Assembly: GCA_019750335.1 (NCBI GenBank)
Contig: JAIEOQ010000003.1
Location: 434,001 to 498,000, forward strand
From: Candidatus Obscuribacterales bacterium
GTDB lineage: Bacteria; Cyanobacteriota; Vampirovibrionia; Obscuribacterales; Obscuribacteraceae
Length of the DNA: 64,000 nt
Reading direction: 5' to 3'
Shown: piece by piece, positions 45,073 through 54,258 of the stretch
Layout: each line of letters opens with the position of its first letter
Position numbering within the stretch: the first letter of the stretch is position 1
Made by a program: the position numbers and the translations under genes
The notes under the pieces: model-generated
The model's database searches: none
What the model saw: only the letters and a program-made list of their open reading frames with translations
What the model was told of the DNA's origin: nothing

Positions 45073-45609
45073 TCAAAAACTTGGATATGCCCAGCAGTTG
45101 AAGATGTACGCGATTACAATTCCAAACGCTGCGCCGACCAATACTTCCTTTGGTGTATGGCCTAGGAATTCTTTAATCCGTTCTGAAGAAATATGAGGAT
45201 GCTCTGAGAAAAGTTCTTCAATCATTTTGTTCAGCACTTTAGCTTGCAGACCAACGGTTCTTCTGACCCCGGCAGCATCGTACATAACGATAGAAGCTAA
45301 CCCGAGAGCAATAGCAAACGAGACCGAGTTGAATCCCGATATCAATCCAACCGAAGTGGCCATACCCATAGTGCAGCAGCTATGACTGGAAGGCATGCCT
45401 CCTGTCGAGGCAATTAAACGCAAATCCAATTGACCGGTGCGCACCAATCTGCTGAAAACTTTGAAAAGCTGAGCGAGAAAACTGCACATAAAGGTAACGA
45501 CTATCACTTGCCATCCCCGATTATGCTCGGCGGCAAAACAAGCTGCATCAGATTGATCAGCAAAGGCAAAAACACTTGTCAACGTCAAGAAGTCAAAACC
45601 GATATTCAT
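45073..45609 (-). CDS. Divergent PAP2/acid phosphatase-vanadium haloperoxidase-related membrane protein
   Basis: 178 residues. Helical membrane protein of the DUF212/YuiD type: GGMPSSHSCCTMGMATSVGLISG carries the PSSH motif of PAP2-related enzymes, followed by ALGLASIVMYDAAGVRRTVGLQAKVLN and HTPKEVLVGAAFGIVIAY. It may dephosphorylate lipid or isoprenoid phosphates. Its position 29 bp after the polyprenyl synthase gene on the same strand supports a link to isoprenoid metabolism, as in cyanobacteria and plants. Start ATG 45609. Confidence 0.85.
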   Translation of the reverse strand: MNIGFDFLTLTSVFAFADQSDAACFAAEHNRGWQVIVVTFMCSFLAQLFKVFSRLVRTGQLDLRLIASTGGMPSSHSCCTMGMATSVGLISGFNSVSFAIALGLASIVMYDAAGVRRTVGLQAKVLNKMIEELFSEHPHISSERIKEFLGHTPKEVLVGAAFGIVIAYIFNCWAYPSF

Positions 45610-45638
45610 TAGTAGTTAGGTTTCCTCAGTAGCGGCAC

Positions 45639-46580
45639 TTAGTTTTTTCGATGAATGGCCAATTCAAGCAAGCCTAGTAACGGCTTTATAGATTCAGCTG
45701 ATAGCTCAGAGTTTTCAAGAACCTCTTTGCCCTCGCGCTCCCATGTCAACAGTTGCTGTCGAGCATTTTCCATTCCATATACAGATAGCCATGTCAGCTT
45801 ATCAGCAGCTTGGTCTTTTCCTGGCGTCTTACCCAGTGCCTTAATGTCACCGGTTACATCCAATAAATCATCGGCAACCTGGAAAGAGATGCCAAGAATT
45901 TGTCCGTAACGACTAAGAGCGTCCAGAGTATTTTCGTCGGCTCCGACTAACGCTGCACCAGACCAAATTGAAAACTCAAGTAGAGCTCCGGTCTTACGCT
46001 TATGAATTCCTCTTAGAAACTCGGCACTACTTGCGGTGTCTTTAAATGAAGTGGATTTACCGGTCATCTCCATATCAGCCACTTGACCACCAACCATTCC
46101 TTCCGGTCCGGCCGCCACAGATAATCGAGTGGCAACTTGAATCAAGCGATTACGTTCCACAGCCGGCGATGTTTCTTTCAAAAGTATTTCGCTGGCCAGA
46201 AGCAATAAAGCATCACCAGCAAGCAATGCCATAGCCTCACCGTAGACTTTATGATTTGTCGGACGTCCACGCCTGAGATCATCATTATCCATACACGGCA
46301 AATCATCATGGACGAGACTCATAGCGTGAATCATTTCAACAGCGCAGGCACAGGGCAGAGCAAGAGATCTAGCTTCTTCACTTGATTTTGTTACAGCTTC
46401 AGCTGCCGCTAAACACAACAAAGCACGAATACGTTTGCCGCCGGAAAGAACCGAATAGCGCATGGACTCCCAGAGCTTGGGCGGATCGTTTTTGGAAAGA
46501 AAGGTATTTAAGCCTTGCTCAACAAGCTCTCGTCTTTCATTCAAATAACTTTCAAAATCAAATGCCAAGCCGGATTGCAT
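45639..46580 (-). CDS. Polyprenyl (farnesyl/geranylgeranyl) diphosphate synthase
   Basis: 313-residue class I all-helical prenyltransferase. First Asp-rich motif LVHDDLPCMDNDDLRRGRPTNH (DDxxxxD with the bacterial/plastid two-residue insertion); second FQVADDLLDVTGD (DDxxD); GKRIRALL binds the pyrophosphate. The residues before the first motif (AMSLV) suggest a medium-chain product (FPP or GGPP, IspA/CrtE-like), but product length is not certain. Upstream of the PAP2-related gene and 9 bp downstream of the membrane protein at 46590. Confidence 0.93.
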   Translation of the reverse strand: MQSGLAFDFESYLNERRELVEQGLNTFLSKNDPPKLWESMRYSVLSGGKRIRALLCLAAAEAVTKSSEEARSLALPCACAVEMIHAMSLVHDDLPCMDNDDLRRGRPTNHKVYGEAMALLAGDALLLLASEILLKETSPAVERNRLIQVATRLSVAAGPEGMVGGQVADMEMTGKSTSFKDTASSAEFLRGIHKRKTGALLEFSIWSGAALVGADENTLDALSRYGQILGISFQVADDLLDVTGDIKALGKTPGKDQAADKLTWLSVYGMENARQQLLTWEREGKEVLENSELSAESIKPLLGLLELAIHRKN

Positions 46581-46589
46581 AAAGATGTC

Positions 46590-47099
46590 CTATCTTCCTT
46601 TCTTTGAAAAATAGGAATAAACGCTACGACCGAGCTTAAAAAGAGTGAGCCCCCAGCTAACTACATTCGGATTGCGACTGACTATCAAATTGATTACCGG
46701 ACCGATGTGCTGCAAAAAGACAGTGACATCAACTATTTCAGCAGGATTTGCCCGTCGACTAAAACGATCTTTTAGCGCCGCCAGTTGAGCACGAGTGATA
46801 GTAGCTTGCAGTACCACAACATCGCGAGCTTCATCGATTTTAGTTTCCATCTCAGCCAGCGCCACTTGCCAAGACCGCGCTATCAGCGTAATGCCGCAAG
46901 CTAACAGACCAAAAGTAATCATGATTGCCGAAAGAACGATTTTAGCGACCAAAAGAGCTTCAACACCGCACAAAATCGCCACCAGACCGGCAGCCAACAA
47001 AGCGATCACAACTAGAAACACCGCACCAAGAGCCGCTCTGGCAAATACAAAAGCCATGATTAGCGGTGCAAATGGATTGTTTGTCATAACCGTATGCAT
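46590..47099 (-). CDS. Small membrane protein of unknown function
   Basis: 169 residues with two long hydrophobic stretches: about 10-48 (LIMAFVFARAALGAVFLVVIALLAAGLVAIL) and about 50-80 (LLVAKIVLSAIMITFGLLACGITLIA). An amphipathic helix (about 85-125) and a C-terminal moderately hydrophobic segment follow. GAGGT lies just before the ATG. It sits between the acyl-CoA dehydrogenase and ispA-like genes, all leftward. No family recognised. Confidence 0.62.
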   Translation of the reverse strand: MHTVMTNNPFAPLIMAFVFARAALGAVFLVVIALLAAGLVAILCGVEALLVAKIVLSAIMITFGLLACGITLIARSWQVALAEMETKIDEARDVVVLQATITRAQLAALKDRFSRRANPAEIVDVTVFLQHIGPVINLIVSRNPNVVSWGLTLFKLGRSVYSYFSKKGR

Positions 47100-47110
47100 A
47101 CTTACCTCAA

Positions 47111-48271
47111 TTACTTGAGCAAATCGCGAGCAATTAGCATACGCTGTATTTGATTGGTGCCTTCATATATTTGTCCGGCTTTAGCATCCCGGAATATGCG
47201 TTCCAACAAAAATTGCGGTTGGCTGCCAGCAATTCCGGTCAAAGATAGGGCTTCTGTTGCTACAGTCATAGCCGCATCAGTTGCTTGTATTTTAGCCATA
47301 GCAGCTAAAGTAATGTCTCCTTGTCCGCGATCAACGGCTCGTGCAGCCTGATATGTAAGTACCCGGGCCGATTCAACTAAAATGGCCAACTCACCGATAG
47401 TGGCAAGTTTTGAATCCAAAGACTTCTTTTCTTTGCTCAAATGACGACAAGCAATCTCAAGGGCTCCTTGGGCCCACCCAGTCGCTTGAGCAGCGATAGT
47501 TACTCGCCCTTTAGCCAAACTACCCAAGGCAACTTTACGCCCCCAGCCATGCTCGCCCAGTAGGTTCTCTTTTGCTACGCGACAATCTTCAAAAACAAGC
47601 TCGCAAGTAGCATAACCGCGCATACCCAACATATCGAACTTCTGACCGATCTTAAACCCGGGGCAATCCTTGTCAACAACAAAAGCTGTAATTGCTTTTT
47701 TATCGCTGCCTTCCGGATCGATCAGTTGAGCCATCACAATGAAATAATCCGAAGCCGCACCACTTGTGATAAATACTTTTGTACCGTTCAAAATATATTC
47801 ATTACCAACAAGCTTTGCCGTTGTAGAAATTGCTGCTGTATCCGAACCAGCATTTGGCTCAGTTAAGCCGAAAGCAGCCAAATACTTACCACTGGCCGAA
47901 GCAGGTAAATATTTTTGCTTTTGCTCAGCAGTTCCAAATTTATAAATCGGTTCTTGAGAAAGTACGTGTACGCCTAAAGACGACATAATCGGTATGCAAC
48001 GACGTCCGAACTCTTCATTGACCAGACAAAAACTTACATAATCTCCGCTTGAACCGCCATACTCCTCAGAGAATGGCAAAGCACCGAGTCCTTCTTTGCA
48101 GGCTTTCTCAAATAAATCTCGTCTGAAAACGTTAGTTTGGTCAGCGGCGATGATTTCATCCAAAGAGATCTGATCGGCAAAATCACGCGCTTTGCGCAAC
48201 CATGATTTTTGATTTTCAGACAAGTAGGCAAGACGCCTATCTTCCATTTCAGGTAAAGTAATTGTGCTCAC
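47111..48271 (-). CDS. Acyl-CoA dehydrogenase
   Basis: 386 residues, normal for the family. Flavin-binding FGLTEPNAGSDTAAI and the C-terminal catalytic-base segment QIYEGTNQIQRMLIARDLL (Glu in YEGT, position typical of short/medium-chain enzymes) are clear. It oxidises acyl-CoA to trans-2-enoyl-CoA and needs ETF. No other beta-oxidation gene is adjacent. The frame starts at GTG 48271; ATG 48247 (MEDRRLAY) is an alternative. Confidence 0.95.
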   Translation of the reverse strand: MSTITLPEMEDRRLAYLSENQKSWLRKARDFADQISLDEIIAADQTNVFRRDLFEKACKEGLGALPFSEEYGGSSGDYVSFCLVNEEFGRRCIPIMSSLGVHVLSQEPIYKFGTAEQKQKYLPASASGKYLAAFGLTEPNAGSDTAAISTTAKLVGNEYILNGTKVFITSGAASDYFIVMAQLIDPEGSDKKAITAFVVDKDCPGFKIGQKFDMLGMRGYATCELVFEDCRVAKENLLGEHGWGRKVALGSLAKGRVTIAAQATGWAQGALEIACRHLSKEKKSLDSKLATIGELAILVESARVLTYQAARAVDRGQGDITLAAMAKIQATDAAMTVATEALSLTGIAGSQPQFLLERIFRDAKAGQIYEGTNQIQRMLIARDLLK

Positions 48272-48330
48272 CTTTTCAATACCGCTTACAAGCTGTTACC
48301 TTCTAAATATACCAGGCAGAACCGCCCTAA

Positions 48331-49317
48331 ATGGCTGAATTAACCACGATCAAGGCAGAACATTTAAAGAAAGGCGATACAGTCGGTCTGATTGCACCGG
48401 CAAGCCCAATTTTTGAACGAGGTTCAATTGAATTTGTTTTTGAAAAGCTAGTCAAGCTTGGTTTGAAATATAAACTTGGCAAGCACGTTTTTGACAGTTA
48501 TAGCGATATGGCCGGACAAGACGAGGCTCGTCTTGAAGACTTCCATGCCATGTGGTCCGATCCCGAAGTGAATGCGATCATTCCTTTACGCGGCGGTCAT
48601 GGTTGTTCACGCTTTTTGCCTGGAGTGGATTTCAATTTAATCGCCAAGAATCCAAAACTAATAATCGGCTACAGCGATTTAACCGGACTGCTGAACTTGA
48701 TCTATCAAAAAACCGGATTAATTACTTTGCACGGACCGATGGCTAATTCTTTTTATCGTTCGAATTACACGGAAGAATATTTCGTCAAAGCGACAATGTC
48801 GAACAAACCATTAGGAATGATTAGCGATCCGCTCTTTGCCGGCGACGGTTGCCCGCCTTATCCGCCACCACGCATGGTGATTGCCGAAGGTGAAGCCACA
48901 GGCAAACTGGCCGGCGGCTGCCTGGCCATCATACGTGAACTGCTTGGTACGCCTTTTGAGCTCGATTGCAAAAACAAAATTTTATTCATCGAAGACGTAA
49001 ATGAACAACCGCACTCAATAGATCGTTTTCTTACTCAACTTTTGCTTACCGGCAAACTGCAACAAGCAAAAGGAATTATTGTCGGTGAATTACCTGGTTG
49101 TCGCCCTGGCACCACAAGCCGCAGAACTTTCAGCTTAAATCACAGCGTCGAAGAAGTTGTAATTGACAGACTTTCGGCCTTAGGCATCCCCGTAATATAC
49201 GGAATGCGCTTAGGACATGGCGAGCATCAATTCACTTTACCGATCGGAGCCCAAGCGACTCTAAAAGCTAAAAAAGGCAAAGTAAGCTTTCAAATCGATG
49301 AGGCCGCATGCTTATGA
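48331..49317 (+). CDS. LD-carboxypeptidase, peptidase family S66
   Basis: 328 residues. All catalytic residues are in place: nucleophile Ser115 in LIIGYSDLTGL, Glu221 in ILFIEDVNEQ and His296 in MRLGHGEHQ. LIAPASP near the N-terminus is typical. S66 enzymes cleave the L,D-bond of murein tetrapeptides during peptidoglycan recycling; MccF-like self-immunity proteins share the fold. No signal peptide, so cytosolic. First of a tandem pair; overlaps the next gene by 10 bp. Confidence 0.93.
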   Translation: MAELTTIKAEHLKKGDTVGLIAPASPIFERGSIEFVFEKLVKLGLKYKLGKHVFDSYSDMAGQDEARLEDFHAMWSDPEVNAIIPLRGGHGCSRFLPGVDFNLIAKNPKLIIGYSDLTGLLNLIYQKTGLITLHGPMANSFYRSNYTEEYFVKATMSNKPLGMISDPLFAGDGCPPYPPPRMVIAEGEATGKLAGGCLAIIRELLGTPFELDCKNKILFIEDVNEQPHSIDRFLTQLLLTGKLQQAKGIIVGELPGCRPGTTSRRTFSLNHSVEEVVIDRLSALGIPVIYGMRLGHGEHQFTLPIGAQATLKAKKGKVSFQIDEAACL

Positions 49318-50231
49318 ACATAAAAGCACGTGCCTTAAAAGCAGGAGACCGCATCGGTCTGGCTGCCCCTTCCAATCGACCGGCAAGCGCAGCCGAATTA
49401 CATCGCTCATGCAAAATCGTTGAAGAGATGGGCTTCATTCCTGTTGTCGGACAAAACGTATTAAAAACTTTCGGACCAATGGCTGGTACTGATGAAGAAC
49501 GCTTAGCTGATCTCAATCGTTTTTTCTTCGACGATTCAATTGCCGGTATTTTTTGTCTTTCCGGCGGCTGGGGCTCACTTCGTTTACTACCACATTTTGA
49601 TTTTACTCAAATAAGCAAAAATCCAAAAGTAATTGTCGGCAGCGATGATAACTGTTCTTTGCTTTTAGCTCTGCATAAAATGACCGGTCTCGTCACCTTT
49701 TGCGGAATGAATTTAAATCAAATCATTCACAAGCAAGATTTTGAAAAATTCAAAACCAATTTGACTACCAACAGTACTTGGACAGCGCTCGAATCTAAAA
49801 TTAGTCATTATCCCGTGGTTAAAGGCTCAGCTTCAGGTTACATCTGCGCCAGCAACCTAATTGCTTTAGTCTCTCTTTTCGGCACACCTTTTGAGCCTGA
49901 TTTAAGCGAACATTTATTGATTCTGGAAGATATCGACGAACAATATACAGCTCTCGATCGCAATTTCACTACCTTATATTTAGCCGGTGTTTTGCAAAAA
50001 ATAAATGCCATCGGTTTTGGTCATTTTTACAATTGCGGAGCAAAAGGAGCCGAGAATATGCTTCCAGTTGAAGATACTTTCGGTGATCAGCTAAAGCTTT
50101 TAAACAAAAAAGCTTGCTTTGGCTTACCTTTTGGCCAAACTAATCCAAGCTCAATAATACCTGTAGGGATTAAGGGCACTCTCGACTGTACCAACGGAGT
50201 TCTGCAATTCAATGAACCGTCCCTTTCTTGA
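49308..50231 (+). CDS. S66-family LD-carboxypeptidase homologue lacking catalytic Ser and His
   Basis: 307 residues, clear S66 fold (IGLAAPSNRPAS, ILEDIDEQYTALDR, GLPFGQTN). Aligned to the upstream copy, the nucleophile is changed: GYSD becomes GSDD, so Asp113 takes the Ser position. The His of LGH becomes Gln277 in FGQTNPSS. Only Glu207 remains. A frame this intact argues against a pseudogene; it looks like a pseudoenzyme or an enzyme with altered chemistry. ATG 49308 overlaps the previous stop; ATG 49314 is also possible. Confidence 0.88.
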   Translation: MLMNIKARALKAGDRIGLAAPSNRPASAAELHRSCKIVEEMGFIPVVGQNVLKTFGPMAGTDEERLADLNRFFFDDSIAGIFCLSGGWGSLRLLPHFDFTQISKNPKVIVGSDDNCSLLLALHKMTGLVTFCGMNLNQIIHKQDFEKFKTNLTTNSTWTALESKISHYPVVKGSASGYICASNLIALVSLFGTPFEPDLSEHLLILEDIDEQYTALDRNFTTLYLAGVLQKINAIGFGHFYNCGAKGAENMLPVEDTFGDQLKLLNKKACFGLPFGQTNPSSIIPVGIKGTLDCTNGVLQFNEPSLS

Positions 50232-51114
50232 ACAAGAAAAAAGCAAAGGCTTAGCGGCGGCAATTTTAGCGCCATTTTTTATTGCCCTGAGCATCATTCT
50301 GACCAAGATAATCGGCACCGCCGTTCATCCGCTAATAATCGGCGGAGCAGCTTCTTTATTTTCAGTACCCTGTTTATTTGTGATCTACAGGCTAATGAAA
50401 ATGCCCCTTGAGTTTGGTGTGATTTGGAAAGACTTACGCCGACCATTTATTGAAGTTCTATTTAGCAGAGCAATAATCGGACAAGCACTTATTATTACCG
50501 GTTTCACCATGACCACGGCAGTTAAATCAGTTCTGCTTTTACGTCTGGAAGCGGTTTTTGTTTTTATATTCTCTGTGCTTTTACATAAAGAAAAAGCACA
50601 CCTACCAAAAATACTTCTTTTAAGCGCCTTGCTAATCGGTTCAATTTTAGTGGTAGCACCAAGCGGCGATATGCCCGGTCCGAATCTAGGCGATGGTTTA
50701 GTCGTCTTATCTTTGCTCTTTCTTTCTTATTCTTATATACCGACTAAAAAAGTGGTTCTTAAAGCCAGTCCTGGCGGTCTGAACATATTGTGCAGCCTAA
50801 TCGGCGGCATAGCACTCACTCTTTTATCAGTAATTTGTTGTTCGCCCCAAGCGCTTAATCTGTCAGTACAATCATGGCAGCTAATTGCTGCTTACTCTTT
50901 GGTTTTTCATATCATTGCTGCATCACTTTATTTTTATGCTTTTAAAACGTTGAAAGCTTGGATCATCGCTTCCTTTTTATCCTTAGAGGTAGTATTCGGC
51001 TTGATCCTTGCTTTCTTTATGCTGCATGAAACAATGACGCCGCTGCAAATATTCGGTGCCGCAATAGTTTTAATTGCAACAGCCGGCATCGGTCGTTTTG
51101 ATTCTTCCGGCTAA
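50212..51114 (+). CDS. DMT-superfamily (EamA-like) transporter
   Basis: 300 residues with ten hydrophobic segments in two similar five-helix halves: FFIALSIILTKIIGTAVHPLIIGGAASLFSV-type start of the first, and a DALVVLSLLFLSYSYIPTKK-like start of the second. ALIIGSILVVAP and the C-terminal VFGLILAFFMLHETMTPLQIFGAAIVLI match EamA. The substrate is unknown; a peptide or amino acid from murein recycling would fit the operon with the two S66 genes (20-bp overlap), but that is inference. Converges with nnr, 5-bp gap. Confidence 0.88.
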   Translation: MNRPFLEQEKSKGLAAAILAPFFIALSIILTKIIGTAVHPLIIGGAASLFSVPCLFVIYRLMKMPLEFGVIWKDLRRPFIEVLFSRAIIGQALIITGFTMTTAVKSVLLLRLEAVFVFIFSVLLHKEKAHLPKILLLSALLIGSILVVAPSGDMPGPNLGDGLVVLSLLFLSYSYIPTKKVVLKASPGGLNILCSLIGGIALTLLSVICCSPQALNLSVQSWQLIAAYSLVFHIIAASLYFYAFKTLKAWIIASFLSLEVVFGLILAFFMLHETMTPLQIFGAAIVLIATAGIGRFDSSG

Positions 51115-51119
51115 TCGAA

Positions 51120-52769
51120 TTATTCTTCTTCAACGTCTTCAAAACCGAAAAGCGATTGTTCAAGTAAACTGCCAGGGTAGGCTCCCTCACGCAACCACTT
51201 CATCACTTCCGGCACAGAAGCACTTATATCGCCGGCAATCATGCCGTCTTCACCTAAATCATCAGCGGCTAGGTCACCGGCCGCACCATGAATATAAGCG
51301 CCAGCAAGAGCAGCTCCTTCAAGACTCATCCCTTGAGCAAGTAAACCGGCAATAACACCGGTCAGTACGTCACCAGAGCCGGCTGTAGCCATGCCTGAAT
51401 TTCCGGTCGTAATAATATACACATCACCATCTGGCGTAGCCACTATAGTATTTGAACCTTTCAACACGATCACGGCTCCGAAACGCTTAGCCGCTTCTTG
51501 GGCCGAACCGATGCGATCAGCTTGAATCTCTTTAGTTGACTTATCCAATAAGCGTGAAAGCTCTTTCGGATGCGGTGTAAAAATAAAACCACCTTCGGTA
51601 TCAGCTAACACTTTCGGATTTTGAGCAAGAGCATTAAGCCCGTCCGCATCAATTACAGTCGGTATTCTTATTTTTTTTATCAACTCATGAACAAGGCTTA
51701 CGGTTTCTTCGTTACCCGACAATCCCGGTCCGATGATGCAAACCTGCGCTTTTTCCAGTTCAGTTTCCAATTCTTTCAGAGCCATTTTGGAAATCGTGCC
51801 ATCATCAGTTTCACTCAGTCCCCGATAGATTATCTCTTCAGGCGGCAAGCTTGGCAGCAACGACTTCGGTGTAGCAACAATAGCCATGCCGGCACCGCTG
51901 CGTAAAGTGCTATGAGCCGCAAGAATGGAAGAACCGCTCATGCCTCGACTACCGGACACAAGCAGTACTTGCCCAAAGCTGCCTTTGTGCGAATCTTGAG
52001 GACGGAAAGGTAGATTCTCAGTGACATCACTGGCAGTGACTAACCAAAAGCACGGATTGGCTAACTCAGGTAAAAATTCGTAAGATTCCGCTGAGAGTAT
52101 TTCGGGCAGCGGCAAACCGATATCAACTAATTCTATCTCTCCGGCAAAATTCGCTCCAGGATGGCAAAGCAATCCTGGCTTAATGGAAGTAAAAGTAATT
52201 GTTGCGTCAGCTTCGATCGCCACAGACATCACTTGTCCGGTGTCTGAATTTATGCCCGAAGGCAAATCAATAGAAAAAATCGGGCAATCATTTTCGTTAA
52301 CCAGGTTAATCAAATCAGCATAGAGCCCTTCAACTGGGCGATCTATTCCGGTACCTAAAAGAGCATCAACCACAAGAGAGCTCTCTTCAATTGCCGCCTC
52401 GACCATCTCTCGATCATTCTCTTTCAAGATATGAGCTTCAAGACCAACATTCTCCAAGATCTGCCGATTTAGCAAATTCTCGGGGGATGGGTTTTTCGAA
52501 TCAACAATAAAAACAACAACTTCGAAGCCAACCCTATGCAAATGTCTGGCCACAACCAGACCATCACCGCCATTATTACCACCTCCGCAAAGGACAGTAA
52601 TTTTTGCCGGTCCGCTTTCTGTATCTTCAAGCCCAAAGAGATCAATGGCGCTGCGGCTGGCAGCTAAGCCGGCCGTCTCCATAAGCACGAAACCCCAGCT
52701 CTCATGGCATTGCTTGATCCAAGCGTCTTCAAGAATTCGTCCTTGAGCCGTGGTTAAAACTCGCATCAT
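51120..52769 (-). CDS. nnr: Bifunctional NAD(P)H-hydrate epimerase / ADP-dependent dehydratase
   Basis: About 549 residues. The N-terminal half (1-215) is the YjeF-N epimerase (CGGGNNGGDGLVVARHL, DALLGTGIDRPVEG, DLPSGIN). The C-terminal half (about 225-530) is the YjeF-C/CARKD dehydratase (GSFGQVLLVSGSRGMSGS, VIDADGLNAL, FTPHPKELSRLL, GSGDVLTGVIAGLLAQG). It repairs damaged hydrated NADH/NADPH. ATG 52769 overlaps the stop of the upstream ABC gene (ATGA) and has GGAGGG 8 bases ahead. A longer frame to 52796 is not needed. Confidence 0.95.
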   Translation of the reverse strand: MMRVLTTAQGRILEDAWIKQCHESWGFVLMETAGLAASRSAIDLFGLEDTESGPAKITVLCGGGNNGGDGLVVARHLHRVGFEVVVFIVDSKNPSPENLLNRQILENVGLEAHILKENDREMVEAAIEESSLVVDALLGTGIDRPVEGLYADLINLVNENDCPIFSIDLPSGINSDTGQVMSVAIEADATITFTSIKPGLLCHPGANFAGEIELVDIGLPLPEILSAESYEFLPELANPCFWLVTASDVTENLPFRPQDSHKGSFGQVLLVSGSRGMSGSSILAAHSTLRSGAGMAIVATPKSLLPSLPPEEIIYRGLSETDDGTISKMALKELETELEKAQVCIIGPGLSGNEETVSLVHELIKKIRIPTVIDADGLNALAQNPKVLADTEGGFIFTPHPKELSRLLDKSTKEIQADRIGSAQEAAKRFGAVIVLKGSNTIVATPDGDVYIITTGNSGMATAGSGDVLTGVIAGLLAQGMSLEGAALAGAYIHGAAGDLAADDLGEDGMIAGDISASVPEVMKWLREGAYPGSLLEQSLFGFEDVEEE

Positions 52770-53734
52770 TTCTGAAGTCCCTCCACCAGAATGCAACGAG
52801 CGTACTGTTCCGGTTGTTTTTCTTCCAACGCCGGTAATCCGGCAAGGCAGTCATTTAGCATTTTTGGACAACGTGGGGCAAAACGACAAGCATCGGGCAA
52901 GCCAATCAAACTGGGCGGCTGACCGTCAATCGGGGTCAAGCGTGTGCTTCCCGGTCGCGGTATCGAGTTTAATAAACCAACCGTATATGGATGCTGCGGA
53001 CGTTCAAATAAGTCATTGACGCTGGCTACCTCAACTGCCGACCCGGCATACATAACAACAACTTGGTCGCACATTTCAGCAACCACGCCTAAATCATGAG
53101 TAATAAGCATGATCGCCGTACCTTGCTGCTTTTGGATATCACGCAAGAGATCTAATATTTGCGCTTGTACAGTTACATCAAGTGCCGTTGTCGGTTCATC
53201 GGCAATTAAAAGCTCAGGCTCGCAAGAAAGAGCCATGGCAATCATTACTCTTTGCCGCATACCACCGGAAAATTGATGTGGATAATCATCCAGCCTGGTT
53301 TTTGCTTCCGGGATACGTACTTTTTCTAAAACTTCAATTGCGCGTTTGCGCGCCTCATTTTTATCTACCTTTTGATGGAGTGTAATCGCCTCCATTATTT
53401 GATAGCCAATGGTATAGACCGGATTTAATGAGGTCATCGGGTCTTGCGGTATCAGAGCGATTTTATTGCCGCGGATCCCTCTCATTTGTGATTCAGACAA
53501 TAAGAGTAAATCCTGACCGTCCAGAAGTATTTTGCCGGCGACTATACGCCCAGGGCTTGAGATCAAACGTAAAATAGAAAGTGAAGTGACCGATTTACCA
53601 CAACCCGATTCACCGACTATGCCGAGAACCGAACTTTTATCGACTGAAAAGCTTAAATTGTCCACCGCCTTGGCGATTCCTGAATCGGTATTGAAAACTA
53701 CCGATAGATTTTGAACTTCCAATAGAGGTTTCAT
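52766..53734 (-). CDS. Oligo/dipeptide ABC transporter ATP-binding protein (OppD/DppD type)
   Basis: 322 residues. Walker A GESGCGKS, signature FSGGMRQRV, Walker B LLIADEPTTALD, H-loop LITHDLGVV. The C-terminal oligopeptide-transporter extension (HPYTVGLLNSIPRPG and a Cys cluster, CRFAPRCP) is typical of OppD/DppD. It powers peptide import in a complex with two permeases, OppF and a binding protein; none of these is in the window. Operon with nnr by a 4-bp overlap. Confidence 0.93.
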   Translation of the reverse strand: MKPLLEVQNLSVVFNTDSGIAKAVDNLSFSVDKSSVLGIVGESGCGKSVTSLSILRLISSPGRIVAGKILLDGQDLLLLSESQMRGIRGNKIALIPQDPMTSLNPVYTIGYQIMEAITLHQKVDKNEARKRAIEVLEKVRIPEAKTRLDDYPHQFSGGMRQRVMIAMALSCEPELLIADEPTTALDVTVQAQILDLLRDIQKQQGTAIMLITHDLGVVAEMCDQVVVMYAGSAVEVASVNDLFERPQHPYTVGLLNSIPRPGSTRLTPIDGQPPSLIGLPDACRFAPRCPKMLNDCLAGLPALEEKQPEQYARCILVEGLQK

Positions 53735-53901
53735 CGACTATTTTTACCGCCTTACGGGACTTCTGAGGATTGTAACAAGGGAAAGGGATCCCCGACTCAT
53801 GATTTAGAAAGGAAGTTTGGACAAAAATTTATGCCAATGATTCATAATTAGACTGGCAGAAGTCAGTTGCTGATTCTACAATGGTTTTCAGAGGGTATTG
53901 A

Positions 53902-54255
53902 ATGAATTCGGACAGCGTTAGCCGCACAAGAGATATTACGGTCCTGCAACTGCTCACCAGACTTGTGGTAGAGACAGAAAGGCTCATTCGTTTAGCCGAT
54001 GACATCAATCAATATGCAACAACGCCTCAAGCTAAATCAGCTTTGAATTTGATTGGCACAGAAGTCAACAGAATGCTCACAATCGTCAAAATGTCCATTG
54101 ATCCTCTCTACAATCTTTATGAAATTGACCCGGGAATGAAAGCTTCGAAAGCCCAGGAAACCAAGACCGAAGAACAGCAAGCCACCGAAGCATCTCAAGA
54201 AGAAGAATATGATGAAATGGCGCTTTGGAGCGAAGTCATTAAAAAGGAACCTTAA
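53902..54255 (+). CDS. Small helical protein upstream of dps
   Basis: 117 residues, soluble and helical (VLQLLTRLVVETERLIRLADDINQYATTPQAKSALNLIGTEVNRML), with a Glu/Gln-rich tail (ETKTEEQQATEASQEEEYDEM). GAGGG lies 6 bases before the ATG. It is 3 bp upstream of dps, so it is very probably co-expressed. No family recognised; a role in handling iron or in Dps regulation would be guesswork. Confidence 0.68.
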   Translation: MNSDSVSRTRDITVLQLLTRLVVETERLIRLADDINQYATTPQAKSALNLIGTEVNRMLTIVKMSIDPLYNLYEIDPGMKASKAQETKTEEQQATEASQEEEYDEMALWSEVIKKEP

Positions 54256-54258
54256 GAT

